Numbered from the stretch's first letter, positions 1 to 13,104 are shown. The stretch is 64,000 nt of DNA from Allomyces macrogynus ATCC 38327 (GCA_000151295.1 GG745342.1:687109-751108); one strand, 5' to 3'. A program made the numbers and translations. The notes: generated from the sequence alone by a model not told the origin.

Positions 1-810
1 CGCAGATATGCTCGATGACGCGGAACTCAAGTGCCAGGTGCTCGCTGCCGCGGCGCTCACGGGGATCGGGACGGCTGCATTTGATTTGGACTTGGATGCG
101 ATTCATGAACGGTGGGTCGCGCAGTGTGCTCAGGCGCGGTCACCAGGACCGCACGAGGAACGGGTCGCATGCGTGTGCGCGTGGCATACGGTGACGGAGG
201 TGCCGGTGAGCGTGTGGGTGCGTGAAGTGGTGTGGGTGCAGAGCGTGCCGGTGTCGTGGGTTGTCGCGTTCCGCGCGCAGTTGGGGGAGTTGTCGCTTGA
301 GGTACGCGACTTTGTTTTTGGCTCACCTGGCAGTTTCGATCTTGTCGCCGACTGAACCGTTTCTTTGACTAGACTGAGGAAGCACTGCTCGCGCAACTCG
401 TCTCGACGCCGCACCGCGTCGCGTTCTGCCTCGCGTCAACCCACCCGGAGATCCTGCATTACGGAATCAGCCTGCTCACGCCGCTACCGCGCGACGAGGA
501 CGACAGCGACAATGGCAACGACACGAACGAAATCAACCTGACCCCGTTCGCGGCAGTTCTCCCGCTCATTCGCGCGCGCCGGGACCTGGCCCCGCTCGCA
601 GAGCGTTGGCCGACGTGGAATCTACATGTACCGTCGGCGCCGCTCGTCACGGAGCACCTGCAGCTGCACCCGCTCCTGCTCGCGCAGGCGCTAGTCGGGC
701 AGATCCGGCTCGACCGCCGCTCAAGGCCGCCACGGCCGGCGTGGTCCGGCTTGCGGCTACAAATGAGCGACGGTGATTTGTGGGCGCTTGTGGAGAGCAG
801 GTATGCGTGA
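1..810 (+). CDS. Unknown protein, 3' part of a gene cut by the window edge
   Basis: Two exons are supported: one running to 301 (in frame from an ATG at 8, which may be internal) and one from 373 to the TGA at 808-810. The 71 bp intron 302-372 starts GTACGC, ends TAG and is phase 0; splicing avoids the stop at 353-355. The predicted piece has about 243 residues. It is rich in Leu, Val and Ala with few charged runs, apart from an acidic stretch near the middle of exon 2, and has no signal peptide or membrane span. I do not recognise the family; the helical, Leu-rich character would fit part of a solenoid or scaffold protein, but that is a guess. It points in the same direction as MDM10, 505 bp upstream of it. 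Confidence 0.5.
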
Positions 811-1315
811 AGAGGGTCATATTGTACCTAGAATGCATTAGCTTTGGCTTGGCCTTGCGTTGAGGACTGCATTCCTCTCAGGATTTGATTTGTTCGGAAA
901 GCTGTTTGGGCGCAAAGCAACCCCACGACAAGCGAGTTTCGTCGCGACCCGCCCGTTTGAGCTGTTAACCCAAGTCGTTGATGCCGGACGTGGTGGCCAT
1001 GCGCAACGGCCGACGTCGCGCCGGTCCTGATGGCAATCACAGGCGCGTACAGGAGCGGGTGAAGCGGCATGTGCTCCGCGACAAACCGGTCAACAGCAAG
1101 TGCAAACGATGACGTTGGCGCGCTCGTCGGTGGTGACGGCCAGTCGCACTGACAGCGTGCGACGGCCAGCGAGCCATCCACGTGCGCCACGCGCGGTGAT
1201 CTGCGGGACAAGCGCGGGACAAGCGCGGGACAACCGCTTCCGCCGCTCGCTTGCTTGCTCACGAACCGCGCACGCCCGCCCGCACACCTGCGCCTGCACG
1301 CTGCACACAGCTGCC
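811..1315. other. Intergenic spacer upstream of MDM10
   Basis: About 505 bp between the unknown gene and MDM10. Open frames cross it on both strands, but none has a start, splice pattern or recognisable motif. It presumably holds the 3' end of the first gene and the MDM10 promoter. I see no clear TATA box. Confidence 0.4.
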
Positions 1316-2429
1316 ATGGACTACCTGCAATCCTGCCTGCACGCCTACTTTGCGCACACGCGCTGGCGCCCGCGCCGGCAATATGCCGCACTGCTGCACG
1401 AGTCGCGCGCCCTGCTCGACTTTGCCACCCCCGCCGGATTCGCGTTTGCGCTCGCCAAGCCCGTCACCACTTCGCTGCATGCCGCCTACACGCTCGGTCT
1501 GCCCGCGACGGGCGCCGTCGGGTTCCTGTTCACGTCCGCCCCACTGCCCGATACGGCGCCCGTGCTCGCCGACCAGGCGATGCGCGTCGTGCACGACGTA
1601 GATGATGACCGGGTCGTGGGCAGTTATTTGTTGTATGGCCGCCTGTTTCGCGACGCAAGGCTCGAGTACCTCGCGGCGCGACGGTTGTCGCTGAGGACAC
1701 TGCTCACCGTGTCAGGCGCGAGTTCGTGGCGCCCCGGAGCGTCCTTTGTATGTGCTGCTACCGTCAAGGAATGTGATTCATTGCCCGACCACGCCCGCTC
1801 ACGTTCACGATCTGTACGTAGGTCAACTACGTCATTTCCACGAATCGCGACTCTGGCGGCCACGAATTCTGCTTTGCCTCGCACGATGCCGTCTTTGGCT
1901 TCCGCTGGCTGCAGCAGCTTTCGTCGCGCATCGACGTCGGTGGCGAACTCTACTACCTCGCCAACGAAGTCTCTGGCGGGCGTACGTCTTCTCTCCCCAC
2001 CTTCTCCACCCCGACCGACTCTCGATCCCTGCGCTGACACCAAAATCCGTAGTCTCCTTCGGCGCAAAGTACCGCGGCACCGCCGACACCGCGACCCTGA
2101 CGCTGAACCCGATCATGGGCCATGTTGCCGCCACTTACTCTTCCCATATCACGCGCGGGCTCTCTGCCGGGTGCCGGTACGACTACAACATTCACTCGTT
2201 CGAGTCAGATTTGGCTGTGGGCGTCGCGTTTCGCCGCGACGCGTCCAACGACGAGGACGAGGTGGGCGTTGACGGTGCGGGGACGTGGCTGCGCGTGCGG
2301 TACGGGATTGCGCGCGGGCTTGCGTTGGTGTACCAGCAGCAGTGGCACTCATTGCATGTCAGGTTGGGGTTGCTTGCGAGCGGCGCGCAGAACGCGATTG
2401 GGATCGAGGCAAGCTATTGCATCGAGTGA
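1316..2429 (+). CDS. MDM10: Mdm10, mitochondrial outer-membrane beta-barrel of ERMES
   Basis: Mdm10 is a fungal outer-membrane beta-barrel of the ER-mitochondria encounter structure (ERMES) and also works with the SAM complex in barrel assembly. Exons are 1316-1747, 1822-1981 and 2053-2429; introns of 74 and 71 bp have donors GTATGT and GTACGT. The product is 322 residues, shorter than the yeast protein (about 490) because long loop insertions are absent. Family signatures seen: an MDYLQ start, the LLDFATPAG motif near residue 35, YGRLF, the RRLSL segment, LTLNPIMGHVAATYS, and YDYNIHSFESDL, which match the yeast blocks in order. The second splice site restores GGLSFGAKY, as expected for a strand of the barrel. 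The ATG was chosen because the family motif begins there. It is convergent with IFT88, with 89 bp between the stops. Identification is confident. Confidence 0.9.
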
Positions 2430-2518
2430 TGGTGACGGGGGGATGTGTGTATATTTTCAGAATAGAAAACAGTGCCATCGTCCGTCCTTTGCTCCTCAGG
2501 CAGTCGCCGTCGCTCGGA

Positions 2519-5055
2519 TCACGGCAGCATGTCGACGATGTTGTGGTCGTCGTGGTCGTGGTCGTTCGCGGCAGCGGCGCGCGCCGAGGGTGCGGCCGAT
2601 GCGCGTGGCGACACGGGTTCGGTAGGGCCAACTTCGAACATCCGTCAGTCCTGCACTTCGCACCCGCACCGAACACCAAAGAAACGTACACAGGCCCGCC
2701 GTCATCTTCCTCCCCGCTACGAACGGCACAGCCACGGCCTCGTCGCTCTTGGCCGCGACCATACTCGCCGACCGCCGCATCGCCGCATGCGCCCCACCCA
2801 TCCCTCCCGCGTCCCCCGCCCTCGCCGACCCCACTCCACTTCCACCCTGCGCGCGCGCCTCGAGCCTTGCCAACTTCTCCTGCCAGTCCGGCAGCTCCTT
2901 GGCGCCGATATCCGCCGCGATCCGTACCAAAAACCGCACGCACTCGACGTTCCCGGGCCACTTCGCATGAATCCGCTGGTACGCCTCCATCGCCGCCGCG
3001 TAATTCCCACACCGCCGCAAGCAGGACGCGGCCAATAGCGGCCACTTGACTTCACTCGGATCCACTTTCGCCGCGCGGTCAAAGTACTCGAGCGCCTGCT
3101 CGTAGACGTCGCAGTCGACATAGTACGCCCCGAGCCACGCAATCACATCAATGTCGCACGGATGGAACCGGAACGACTCAGCGTAGTAGTGGAACGCCTG
3201 CGCCGTGTCGCCATCGCGCACGTGCAAGTCGCCCAGTTTCGCGAGGACCTTCGGGTCGGTCGGGACCAGTGACACCAGCACCGAGTACCACTCTTTCGCG
3301 CGCGCCACGTCGCCCGCGCGCTCGGCCACATCGCCCAGGTGCCAGACGACGTCCGGAGCCGTGCGCAGCACCGCGTGTAGCCGCTCGTACACCTTGGCCG
3401 CCTCCACCCACTGCGCGGACTTTTTGTGCGCGAGACCGAGATTGTAAGCGGCCTCGGTACACACCGCGTCCGCGTCCATTGCGGTTCGGTACATATCCCG
3501 CGCGCGCGGCACGTCGCCCCGCGCGAGCGCGACATTGCCCGCATTCGTCAGCGCGCGCGCATTGTACCGGTCGAGCAACAGCGCCGCATCGGCGTGCGCT
3601 TCCGCCGCGTCCAGGTCGCCCTCGAGGTACGCGAGCGCTGCCAGGTTGGTCTGTGCGGCACACGCCGCGTGCGGCGCTTCCTTGCGCTCAAACGCCTTGA
3701 GCGCAGCCACGGCCAAGGGGTACTCGCGCGCGTGCAGGTAGGACGAGGCTTTGGCGAGCTCGAGCTCACCGACGGCGTCGACCATCGCCGAGGACTTGGT
3801 CGTCTCGATCAACCAGTCCCACCCGCTCAGGCCGTTGTTGTTGGCGGGCGCGATCGAGCCGGCGATCAGTTTGGCCGCGAGAAGGACTTGTCGCAGGGCG
3901 GTGCGCCGCGCGTTGCGCGCGAGCAGTTTCAGCGGGTCGTCGCCCGTGAAGAGGGTCGGGTCAACGGGAATGTCGTCGTCGGCGAGTTCCAGTTGCGGTG
4001 GCGGGATGGCGACGAGCCGCTGGAAGGCGCGCCGCTGCTTGTCCTTATCGCCGAGCGCGTAGTAGCAGAGGACCAGGTTGAACGCCGCTTGGTGGTCGGG
4101 CACGGTTTCCATGATAGTTTCGAATGAGGTGACGGCGTCTTGGAATTGCGATTGCAGGATGAATGCCGAGCCCATGTTGCGCAGGATTTTCATGCTAAGT
4201 CGATTTGGAGAGAGTGAGATCGGGTCGCCGATGCGCGCCGGAATGTTGGAGGAAACGGTGGAGAGAAACATGCATACCGCAGCTCCTTGTTGGTCGCCTG
4301 CGACACCTGGTCGAGCGCCATCCGGTACATCTTGACCGCTTGCGGCAGCATGCGCAGCTCGAGGTAGATATTGCCCATGTTCACGCGCAATCGCCCCGCC
4401 TGGTTGAACGTCTTGTTTTTCACGACCAGCAGGTAGGTGTTGATGGCCTCGTGCGGCATCTTGTTCTTGTGGTACATGTGCGCAAGGTTCACCTGCACGC
4501 AGTAGGTCAAGTCGAGGTTGGCCTGGTCCATGAGCGAAAACGCCTCGCGCTGCTTGAGCAGGTGCCGCTCGCGCTTGCTCGCCTCTTTGGCTTTGGCCAG
4601 CGCTAGCGCGTCGCGGCCGTCGGCGGCAGCGGCGGCCGATTCATGCAAGAGCGTGGAAATAGCACGCTCCAGGTCGCGCACTTGGTCTTCCTTGGTCGGC
4701 TCGGACTTGGCGTCGGCCGGGGCGCCGGCGCGCGCTGTTTGAAGGGTAGGCATGAGCGTTCTGCACTGCGCATTATTGGGCAGGCAATAGTACCCGTTGC
4801 ACGGAACGGATCAAACGCCGCCATCGTGCCCGTCGTCGGACGTCCGCGGCTCGAAAACCCGGCGGCGCGGTTACGCGTGATGGGTCGCTGGGCACCGCCA
4901 GCTCCGCCGGATGCGGTTGCGGTTGCGCCGGCACGAGTCGCGGACCCGCCCGCAGCGGCGCCGGGCACTGGACCCCATTGTGACCGTGGTGGTGCGGCAG
5001 AACGGCCGGCGGCGGTCGTCGGGTAGGCGCCCGGGATGTAGGGCGCGCCGGGCAT
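2519..5055 (-). CDS. IFT88: IFT88, TPR subunit of intraflagellar transport complex B
   Basis: IFT88 is a core IFT-B subunit needed to build and maintain the flagellum. Exons on the minus strand are 5055-4794, 4734-4278, 4194-2690 and 2631-2519, with introns of 59, 83 and 58 bp; all phases agree and give 778 residues, normal for the family. Seen: an N-terminal low-complexity part with RPITRNRAAGFSS followed by AAFDPFR, a conserved IFT88 block; then NLDLTYCVQVNLAHMY and GRLRVNMGNIYL, and TPR repeats from about residue 120 to 640. The last exon changes frame and ends in an acidic tail, DDHNIVDMLP, like the acidic end of other IFT88 proteins. The start is uncertain: the frame is open upstream to an ATG at 5286, and the usual acidic N-terminus is not visible, so a further exon is possible. 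It is divergent from the ciliary TPR gene at 5423. Confidence 0.9.
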
Positions 5056-5422
5056 GTCGGTGTTGGCTGGTGTTGGTGTGAGGTCGAAACGGGGTTGCAG
5101 CGGGCGCAGGCCGGGTGGGCTTGGGCGGGCGAAACGTGAGATGCGCGTGCGGCAAGTCGCGCGGCGGCGCGGCAGGTGGGACGGGCCGGAGAGCGTCGCG
5201 CGGCACGACGGCGGCTGGCCGCTGCGTTCGCGGCGGTCAAGGCGCGACGCGATCTGCAGCAGTGTCTCGCGGTATAGCACGCGCATCTCACGCGGCGCAC
5301 GCGACCGCGTTGATCACGGCCGTCGCTGCCGCCGTCACCGTCGCCGTCAAGTCCGAGGACGACGGCGACAACGTTGCTGTTCCCAACTTGCTGCAGCCAT
5401 TCCTCGAGCCTTTCCACCCACC
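5056..5422. promoter_or_regulatory. Putative shared promoter region of two divergent flagellar genes
   Basis: The spacer between the chosen IFT88 start (5055, minus) and the TPR gene start (5423, plus) is 367 bp, or 136 bp if IFT88 starts at 5286. Both genes are expected to act in the flagellum, so a shared bidirectional promoter is plausible. I looked for a full RFX X-box and found only a half-site-like GTTGCT near 5373. The functional claim is inference from gene order. Confidence 0.4.
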
Positions 5423-8400
5423 ATGGCCGCTCAAGCACCTGGACCAGGACCGGCCGTCCGGTCGGCCGCCGACGTGGACCGGCTGGTCCGCCATTACCGC
5501 GCCCTGATCCACCGCGAGGCCGAGATCCTCGCGCTCGACAAGGACCTTTCGCAAGCTGCCAAGAGCCGAAACCATGCTGCCGCACCCGTTGCAGCTAGCC
5601 CTCCGCTACCTGCGACTGCTGCCGTGCGGCTCCCACCGCTTGATCCACCCGTCACAGCGGCAGCACATTCCGACGCTGCTCCTGAAGCCGGGATGGGCCC
5701 GGAGCTGGTGGACAAGCCTGGGGACAACGCACCGGTAGCGCCCAACGGAGACAGGATCACGCCAAGCGACTCAGCGGCCGCCAGCAACCCCGGACCCGAA
5801 CCGTTGCCACGGCATGCCGCCGGCGCGCCGGTCCGCGTCAAGCTCACCAAGCGGCTCGGTATTGGTGCCGCACCTGCTCCGCACGATACAACGCCGGGAC
5901 CGGACCCGCCGCCGCCCATCCCATACCTCCGCGCCAAGAAGCCGCCACGGCCCGAAAAGCGGTTCGAAGTGAAGCGGCTCGGCATGAGCATCTCGCGCTT
6001 TATCGAGCAGCAGGTGCCTGGCGGGTACTGGGACGAGGGGCTCGATGGCGACGGTGGTAAGTGCGCTTTTGGCTGGACACGAACCTGTGCGGAGTCTGAA
6101 CCGTGCTCATCCTCCTCCTCACAGAGACCAATGGCGGCGGAGGCATGGTCGTCTCGCCCATGAGGCCCGTCGAGAAACCCGCGACCGACGCGCCGAAACC
6201 CACCAAGGCCGCTCTTGCTGTAATCAACCCCCACTTTGAACCGCTCGAGCTCGAGTTGCCCACGTCGCTCTCGCCCGCCGACTTTGTCGAGTTTCTCAAG
6301 CGGCAAGCGCACAAGCGTGCCGTACGGCTCGATCATTCTACCCTGGCCAATAAGCTCGACGACGACGACGCCTTACCCAACGCTGCAGACCCCTGGCCAT
6401 CGGCACCCTCCCGGACCGACCCACCCGACGCCGCGTCGCTCCGCGTGACCTCGGCCGCGCTCTCGCCCGACCGCCCAACGTCGCCATTCCACTGGACCAT
6501 TTCACCCGCGCGGTTCGTCCTGCGCGAACCGACGTACGAAGTACCCACGCTCGACGCCGTACGGTCGCGCGAATTTGCCGCGGGCCTCCTCGACGACGCC
6601 GCGGCTGCCGTCGCCGACGATCCTGCGTCGCCCGTCGCCGACGACCCGTTTGAACTGAGTCTCCTCGATGGCGCCTTCTCGCACCCGCTCGTTTCCGTCA
6701 ATATCGGCCATGCGACGCCGCTGCACAGCAGATGCAGCTCGTTTGTCGCCGACCCACCAGCTGCAACCGAACCGGACGCGCCGCGACTCGCACCGAGCCC
6801 GATCATTCAGCGGTTCGAGCGCGCGCATGGAATTGGCAAAGGCGTCTCGCCCGTACCGTCGTCGGCCAGGTACGGTTCGGAACCGACGACGACGGCAGCG
6901 AGCGAGGTCAATGTCGTTTCGCTTGCGCTCAAGCTACCAGCGTCCTCGTCGCCGCCTGCATCACCCACACCTGCACCGAGCACGGTTCCCGCGTCGACGC
7001 CCACGTTCCCAGCGGCGCCTAGTCGGACCGATAGTTCCGGTACGAGTTTGCCGGCGAGGGCGCGTGTGTCGCGCACAGGCACCGACCCGCCGGGCACGCG
7101 GCTCGGGACGCCCGGGACCAAACGTGGTGCTGCTGCGGGTACCACGCCGCTCACGCGCCGACTCGTGTCCAAGTCGGCCGTCGCCGGGCTCGACGTGTCT
7201 TCGTCGTCGCTGTCCATGGACGACGCCGCAAGCGAGCGCGACTACAATATGATCGAGGACACATCCGAGGCCGAGACCGACCTGGCGCACTACGCGCACG
7301 CGTTCCCGATCGAGGAGGTGCACGAAGTGGTTCTGGCCTGGCCCGGGCACTTTGATCTCGTTAGTGTCGCCGGATTTCCAAGCGAAACGGACTTGTACGA
7401 CCCGGACACGGGGCATGTCCGGGACCATCCGGCGTTCCACGATGTCGAGTGGGTCATGCTCACGGACCCGGCATTACCGAGCGACGAGGATATCGCGCTC
7501 GATATTTGGAGTTTGCTCGAATCGAAACGCGCGCCGAGACCCGTGACGCTCTTCTGGCTCGCGAAAGCCGGGCGTGCCGACGAAGTGCTGTCCAAGATCG
7601 GGCAGGAGTTGCTGTCGTCGACCCCCGCGTCACTGCTGTTCCTACAGGCACAGCTGCGTGTGCAGCAGGGCCACCTCGACGACGCCGTGCGCGACCTCGA
7701 GGACGTGCTTGCGCGCGACCGCAGCTGCGCGATGGCATGGTCGCTCAAGGCGCGGCTGCACCACCTGATGGGCCCGGCGAAACTGTGCATCAACGCCTAT
7801 ACGCACGTCCTGAAACATTTCCCGAAACTGTGGCGGTTCTACTACGAGCGCGGGCGGCAGTACGAGGTCGTCAAGGAAGTCATGTATGCATTTGAGGATT
7901 TCAAACAGGTGCGCGCGCTGCAGCCCGAGTGCGTCGACGCCGTTTGGCGCCACGTGCACTATTACCTCGACAAGGAGCTCTACGAGGACGCGGCTCGGAC
8001 CGTGCAGGTCATCCTCGACCGGCACCCGGACGATGCGGCCGCCGTGTTCCTGCGCGGGAAAGCCATGGCGCAACTGCAGAGTTTCGCAAGGGCGCTCGAG
8101 GACATGGACGCGGCGATCCGGCTCGACCCGTTCTGCGCCGATTACTACGTGCACCGCGCGTGCCTGCTGCGCGACTGCCATCCGGCCAAGGCGCTCGAAG
8201 ATTTCTCGGTCGCGCTCCTGCTCGACGACTCGCAGGCGACCGTCGATGCGCTCCTGTTTCGCGGACACGTCTACTATCAGCTGGAAAAATACGAGCTCGC
8301 GCAATTAGATTGGATCCGCGTGTCGGAACTCAACTCGAACGCGCACCTGAACCTGAATCTCGGGATTCTCGCCATGCTGCACCTCGACGATTACGTGCAG

Positions 8401-10768
8401 GCGATGCAGTTCTTGGATACGGCCGTCGATCAGGACCCGCTGTTGCTGAAAGCGTACCTGGCGCGCGCCGAGCTCTACCAGTTGCTGCACCAAGAGTCGT
8501 TTCTCGTGTCGGGGACGATTATCAGGAAACTGCGGCGGCGGAACGCGGGCGAGGTATCGTTTCTCGAGCGGGCGACGCGCGAGTATAGTCGCGCGATTCG
8601 CATGTTTCCGCGCGACTACATCATGTACTTGTACCGCGGCCGGCTGCTGCTGCGGCAAAAGTGCGTTGCTGACTCTATCCGTTCGGCGGTACGCTCACTT
8701 GAACTCATCGGACTGACCAAGAGACTCGAACGTGCAGAAAAACTGGCCTGGCCATGCACGACTTCCACACGGCGTTTGAGCTCAACTCGGGCATCGCGCA
8801 AACATTCCTGCAACGCTCGCTGATCCTGTCGTTCCAGGGCAAATACCACCAAATCATCCAGGAATTCCGCGACCAGCAGCAGCTCGGCGCGCGGTTCGAC
8901 GCGAACCTGATCGTGCTCGTCGCGAAAGCCAAGATGCGCACGGGCGACCCGGAGGGCGCGCTCACCGTCCTGTCCGAACCGGGGCTCGCGGCTGAACCGC
9001 AAATTCACCTGCACAAGGGGCTCTGCTACCAGACGCTCCACCGGTACGCCCACGCCGGCGCCGAATTCACCAAGTGTCTCGATTTGGCGCCCAAGTTCGC
9101 GAAAGCCTACTACCACCGCGGCCTGTGCCGGCTCGCCGCCAACGACGCGGCCGGCGGACTCGAGGATATCAACGAGGCTGTACGGCAGGACCCGAAGATG
9201 TTCGAAGCTTACTTGACGCGCGCCGCGCACTTCGCGAGACTCGAGCAGTTCGCCGACGGGATCGAGGATTGCGCGACGGCGATCCGGCTCGAGCCGGCGT
9301 CGGTCCGCGGGTACCTGCAGCGCGGACTCCTCCGGTGCCGATTGGGACAGCACGCGGCAGCGGTCGCGGATTTCACGAGGGTCACCGAAATTGATCGGGA
9401 TTGTGTCACGGCCTACTTTAATCGCGCGGCGACAGCGCATGTGGCCGGACACGCGGAACTGGCACTGCGAGATTACTCGACGGTGTTGTTGATGGCGGGC
9501 GCGGATGCAAGAGCAAGGCGCGGGCGTGGGTTCCTGTATTGGCAGCTCGGCCAGTGGGACGCGGCGGTCGCCGATCTGATGGTCGCGGCACGGTATTCGG
9601 CCGATGTCGAGCCGGATTTGTTTGAGTTGCTCGGGAACGCGTTAGCGAAAGTCGGGAGGGTGGACGATGCTGTCGGCGTGTTTTCCAAGATTGTCGCCGC
9701 GCACCCGGAACTGGTAACGGGGTACCTCGCGCGCGCCAACGTGTTTGCGCAGACGGGGCGCGTGCAGGAGGCCATGTACGTTCACGTTCTCCCCTCCCCT
9801 TCGAGGCAGTCGGCCATGGCGTTGACTTTGAGCGCTTGCCTCTCCATCGTAGCCGAGACTACGCGCGGTGCCTGCACATCGCTCCGCGCACCGTCGACGT
9901 GCACGTGAACCTCGGATACGTCGCGCACCGGCAGCGGCACCACCGGTGCGCGTGGGCGCGGTTTTCCGCGGCCATCGCGCTCGACCCGGAATGCACGGCG
10001 GCCCTCGAAGCGCGCGCGTCGATTCACTTGGCCAAGGGGAACCCGGTCGCGGCGATGGCCGATATCGAGCAGGCCGCGCGCGTGCGGCCGAACGATGCGA
10101 ACGTGCTCATCAACCGCGGCGTGATTGCGCAGTGTTTAGGCGATGTGGCCGCGGCCATGCAGGACTACAAGCGCGCACTCGTGCTCGATCCGGGCAACTC
10201 GCTGGCGGCGTTCAATGCGGCCAATTTGTACTATGCGCAGCAAAGCTGGGAAACGGCGAGGGAGTTTTATGATTTGGCGTTGCGCTCCGAGCCGGACGAT
10301 TGGCATGCGCGGATTAATCGCACACTGACGTGCTTTGAGCTCGGCGGTACACACTCGATGGGATTGTTCCGGGTAGGGTGTGCCGGGAAACTGACCGCCG
10401 TGAACGTGTAGATTACGACCAGGCACGCAAGGACATTGACGCGGCGCGCGCGCTCGTGCGCACCAAAAAGGACCGCGCCAAAGTTGAGTACCACGCGGCG
10501 TGTCTCGCGCAACGGCAGGGCATGTTTGGCGATGCCGAGCGGCTCTTCACGCAGGCATTGATTTTGCTGCCGCAGTTCACGGACGCATGGATCAAGCGCG
10601 CGGAAATGTACGTTGCATGTATTTCGGGTGCTCGTCGCGTGCGGGCGGGACAGACTGACCAACGTTTGTGCGATGTTCAGTCGCGGCCGGCTCGGGAATA
10701 TGACGGGCGCATTGCAGGACTATGCGCACGCGATTACTCTGGACTCGGATCTCGAACGACCGACTTGA
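5423..10768 (+). CDS. Large TPR protein resembling ciliary TTC6
   Basis: Six exons give a 1,661-residue protein: 5423-6056, 6125-8660, 8738-9775, 9853-10346, 10412-10607 and 10681-10768. Introns are 65-77 bp and every phase matches. The start has a strong context (CCACCATGG). Residues 1 to about 680 are mostly disordered, Pro/Ala/Ser-rich, with RVKLTKRLGIG and FEVKRLGMSISRFIEQ as the only conserved-looking pieces. From about residue 680 to the end, TPR units follow one another, for example AVFLRGKAMAQLQSFARALE and AKAYYHRGLCRLAANDAAGG. The combination of a long N-terminus, more than a dozen TPRs and similar size resembles TTC6-type proteins of ciliated organisms. It should act as a protein-binding scaffold, perhaps in the flagellum; divergence from IFT88 supports that. 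The family name is less sure than the TPR assignment. Confidence 0.8.
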
Positions 10769-12066
10769 ATGAAATGGCGGTGGTGATTATGTTTTATGTT
10801 GTTGACCGTTGTGCGACCACAAATATTGGCCGGCCTGTGTGGGCTCTTTTCCTTGAACGGCAATTTACCGGTTGCCCCTTCGTTTGAACTAGATGGAGAG
10901 AGATTGGCTTGGGACAGGGCCCGCGCCTAACTCTTCCAGCTTGGGCAGGGAGTATTGATTGGATCACAGTGCCGGGGACGGGGGAGTCGCCGCAGGTCAG
11001 ATCGTTTGTGGATGGGACTTGTTCGATCGAACTGTGATTTCGAAGGCATAATCGACCTCACAAGAGTACCTGGGGGGGGGGGGGGGGGGGGCTGCCGAGC
11101 AGGCGGTATGGCACGAATACTGCAGGCGTGGCGCCCTGCTTCGCAGGTCTTGAGCTGCTTCAGCTCAAAATGCAAGCGTTGATAAAATTCTACCCGCGAT
11201 TGTTGCCCAAAGAGTGCCCACCCAAGAACCTCAGGATGTGTGCTGCGGTGGGCCACAACCTTAGGTCGTGTTGGACACAACATCATGCAGCACGATCGTG
11301 GATTGACGCGTTGAGACGGCCATTAAATATCATCCTTACAGCATCAGTACCACTCCTCTACGCCCGCTTTGCATCGAGTTCTCTCAATTTGCGAGCCAGG
11401 CGCCGACCCAGCACCATCTGCACCCACACAGCGTCCTTGGCAGGATCGCTTCTGGAGTTGACATGTTGTTGCACCCATCCGCACTCCCGTTTCAATCGCT
11501 TGTCCTCCGTGCTTGCCGTTTTCTCCATCATTGCACTTTCACAACTCTGGACGTGCCGCGTGATGCTTGCCTTGCCTGTGCAGAATTCTCTTCCGGCACT
11601 CCAATATTGTTGTGCAGTCGCGCGCTGCTCGACTCCTCTCAACCACAATCCCTGGCTGGATATCGATCACCATCCGGGCTGGCACTCGTCATGAACCCGT
11701 ATTTGGGTGATTGCGATGTAACCACTTTGGGAAGCTGCTCTCATTGATCGCTGCCACGCTGGAACGAATATATTGTGCCCTCGGCCCAATGGATCACGAA
11801 GCGCTTGGTTTGCGGCACCGCGTGAAGGCTCTACGCGCGCGCCAGGGCCGCCGCTGTTAGGTGGAGAGATGTGAGCAAGGAACCGTGATGGATGGCGTCG
11901 GTCAGACGAGAAGAGCGCGCACTTGCGGAACGTGATGAACGAGTCGATTCTGGTGTGGGGAAATACTCGATAATGAGAACGCGACCAAAATGCCGATTCA
12001 TTTCAACGGCAGCGAGTCATCAAGGTCCGAAAAGCGCGTCATTTGGATATCTACCAAACTTTCCGC
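10769..12066. other. Gene-poor spacer
   Basis: About 1.3 kb with more A and T than its surroundings. Open frames up to 188 codons exist but show no motif, splice pattern or typical codon use. It contains a G20 run. I see no gene here. Confidence 0.5.
11072..11091. repeat. G20 homopolymer
   Basis: Twenty consecutive G on the plus strand in a gene-poor spacer. Runs like this can form quadruplex structures and are prone to sequencing and assembly length errors. Confidence 0.9.
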
Positions 12067-13104
12067 TCATTTGAGGGTGCGGGAGTGACGAAGGCGGCCT
12101 TGCGTCACGAGGCACGCCGACAAGGATGTGCGCTTGGGCCACAGGCGCGTCGGCGACGTCGTTAGTATGAGAGGGCGCAGGCAGTGGAACATGGTGTCGA
12201 TTGCTGGCAGTCGCGGTGACGCGTTGAATGCGCATGAGTCTGCTTGCGCTGGGGACTGGTGATGAAGTAGGGAAAGGAGCAGCAGGAGCCCGGAAGGCTT
12301 GTCAAGTTCAAGAAGCGCCGTGGATGTGAAGGATGCCGTGCGGTGGGCCGCAATCTGTCGCGTTCGTCCCGACAAGACAGCATGATCGTGAAATGACGCT
12401 TCCAGCCTGATGAGTGGCCGTCGCCACATTCTCACCACAAACTGCGTCAACACCAGCGCAGCATCCTCTCGGTACCACGATTTGCTCTTCGAGATGGCCG
12501 CCGCATTTGTGGTGCCCACTCCTTTCCGAAAGTAAATCATACCAGCTTCGGACTCGGAAATCGACGACAGTCGCCCGGTCCCGCCAATGGCATCAACCCA
12601 CTGCCCCGCCGCTGTCTTCCACCTCCATACGCGTCCCCACATTTCATCCCGCATGCGAGATCATCCCGCCACGATTACCGCTGTGCCGAGACTGACCCGC
12701 GCGGCGGGAACCTGATCTGGTCGACGACGCTGGGTGTCCGTGCGCCCTTGTACTACGATGGTGCGCGTGACCGCGCGCGGTCAGGTCCATGCCGCCGCCC
12801 GTGTCCCGGTGGACGTGCATGACCTCACCGACGACGACAACGTCCCCGCGCTGTTGCGCGTCTTGCGTCCGGATCCTACCGTGTGCCTTGCCATGAGCCG
12901 CCGATGCCCCGACCGCAGCTGGCTTTCGCCGCCAGCCTGCACAGTTTCGCCTTCGTCTCGTCTCAGAGGGATCCTCTGCGGCTTCTCCCGCTCCTTCTCG
13001 CGCATGTTGGCTGGTTTGACCATCAACACGCGCGCGAGGCCACCGCGACCGGCGTAAGCGACGAGGATGGACGTGTCCAGGTGGAGAACCAGTATTTGGG
13101 CCAT
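12067..13104 (-). pseudogene. Possible broken or spliced gene of unknown function
   Basis: One minus-strand frame stays open from 13692 down to 12067 except for stops at 12781 and near 12656. An ATG at 13104 begins MAQILVLHLDTSILVAYAGR, with GC-rich third positions like real genes here, and further down the frame reads WKTAAGQWVDAIGGTGR and AGMIYFRKGVGTTNAA. The stops could lie in introns: a GTGAGG donor precedes the first and a GTAATC donor precedes the second. They could also be disabling mutations. I recognise no family. An ordinary chance frame in GC-rich DNA is a real alternative. Confidence 0.3.
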
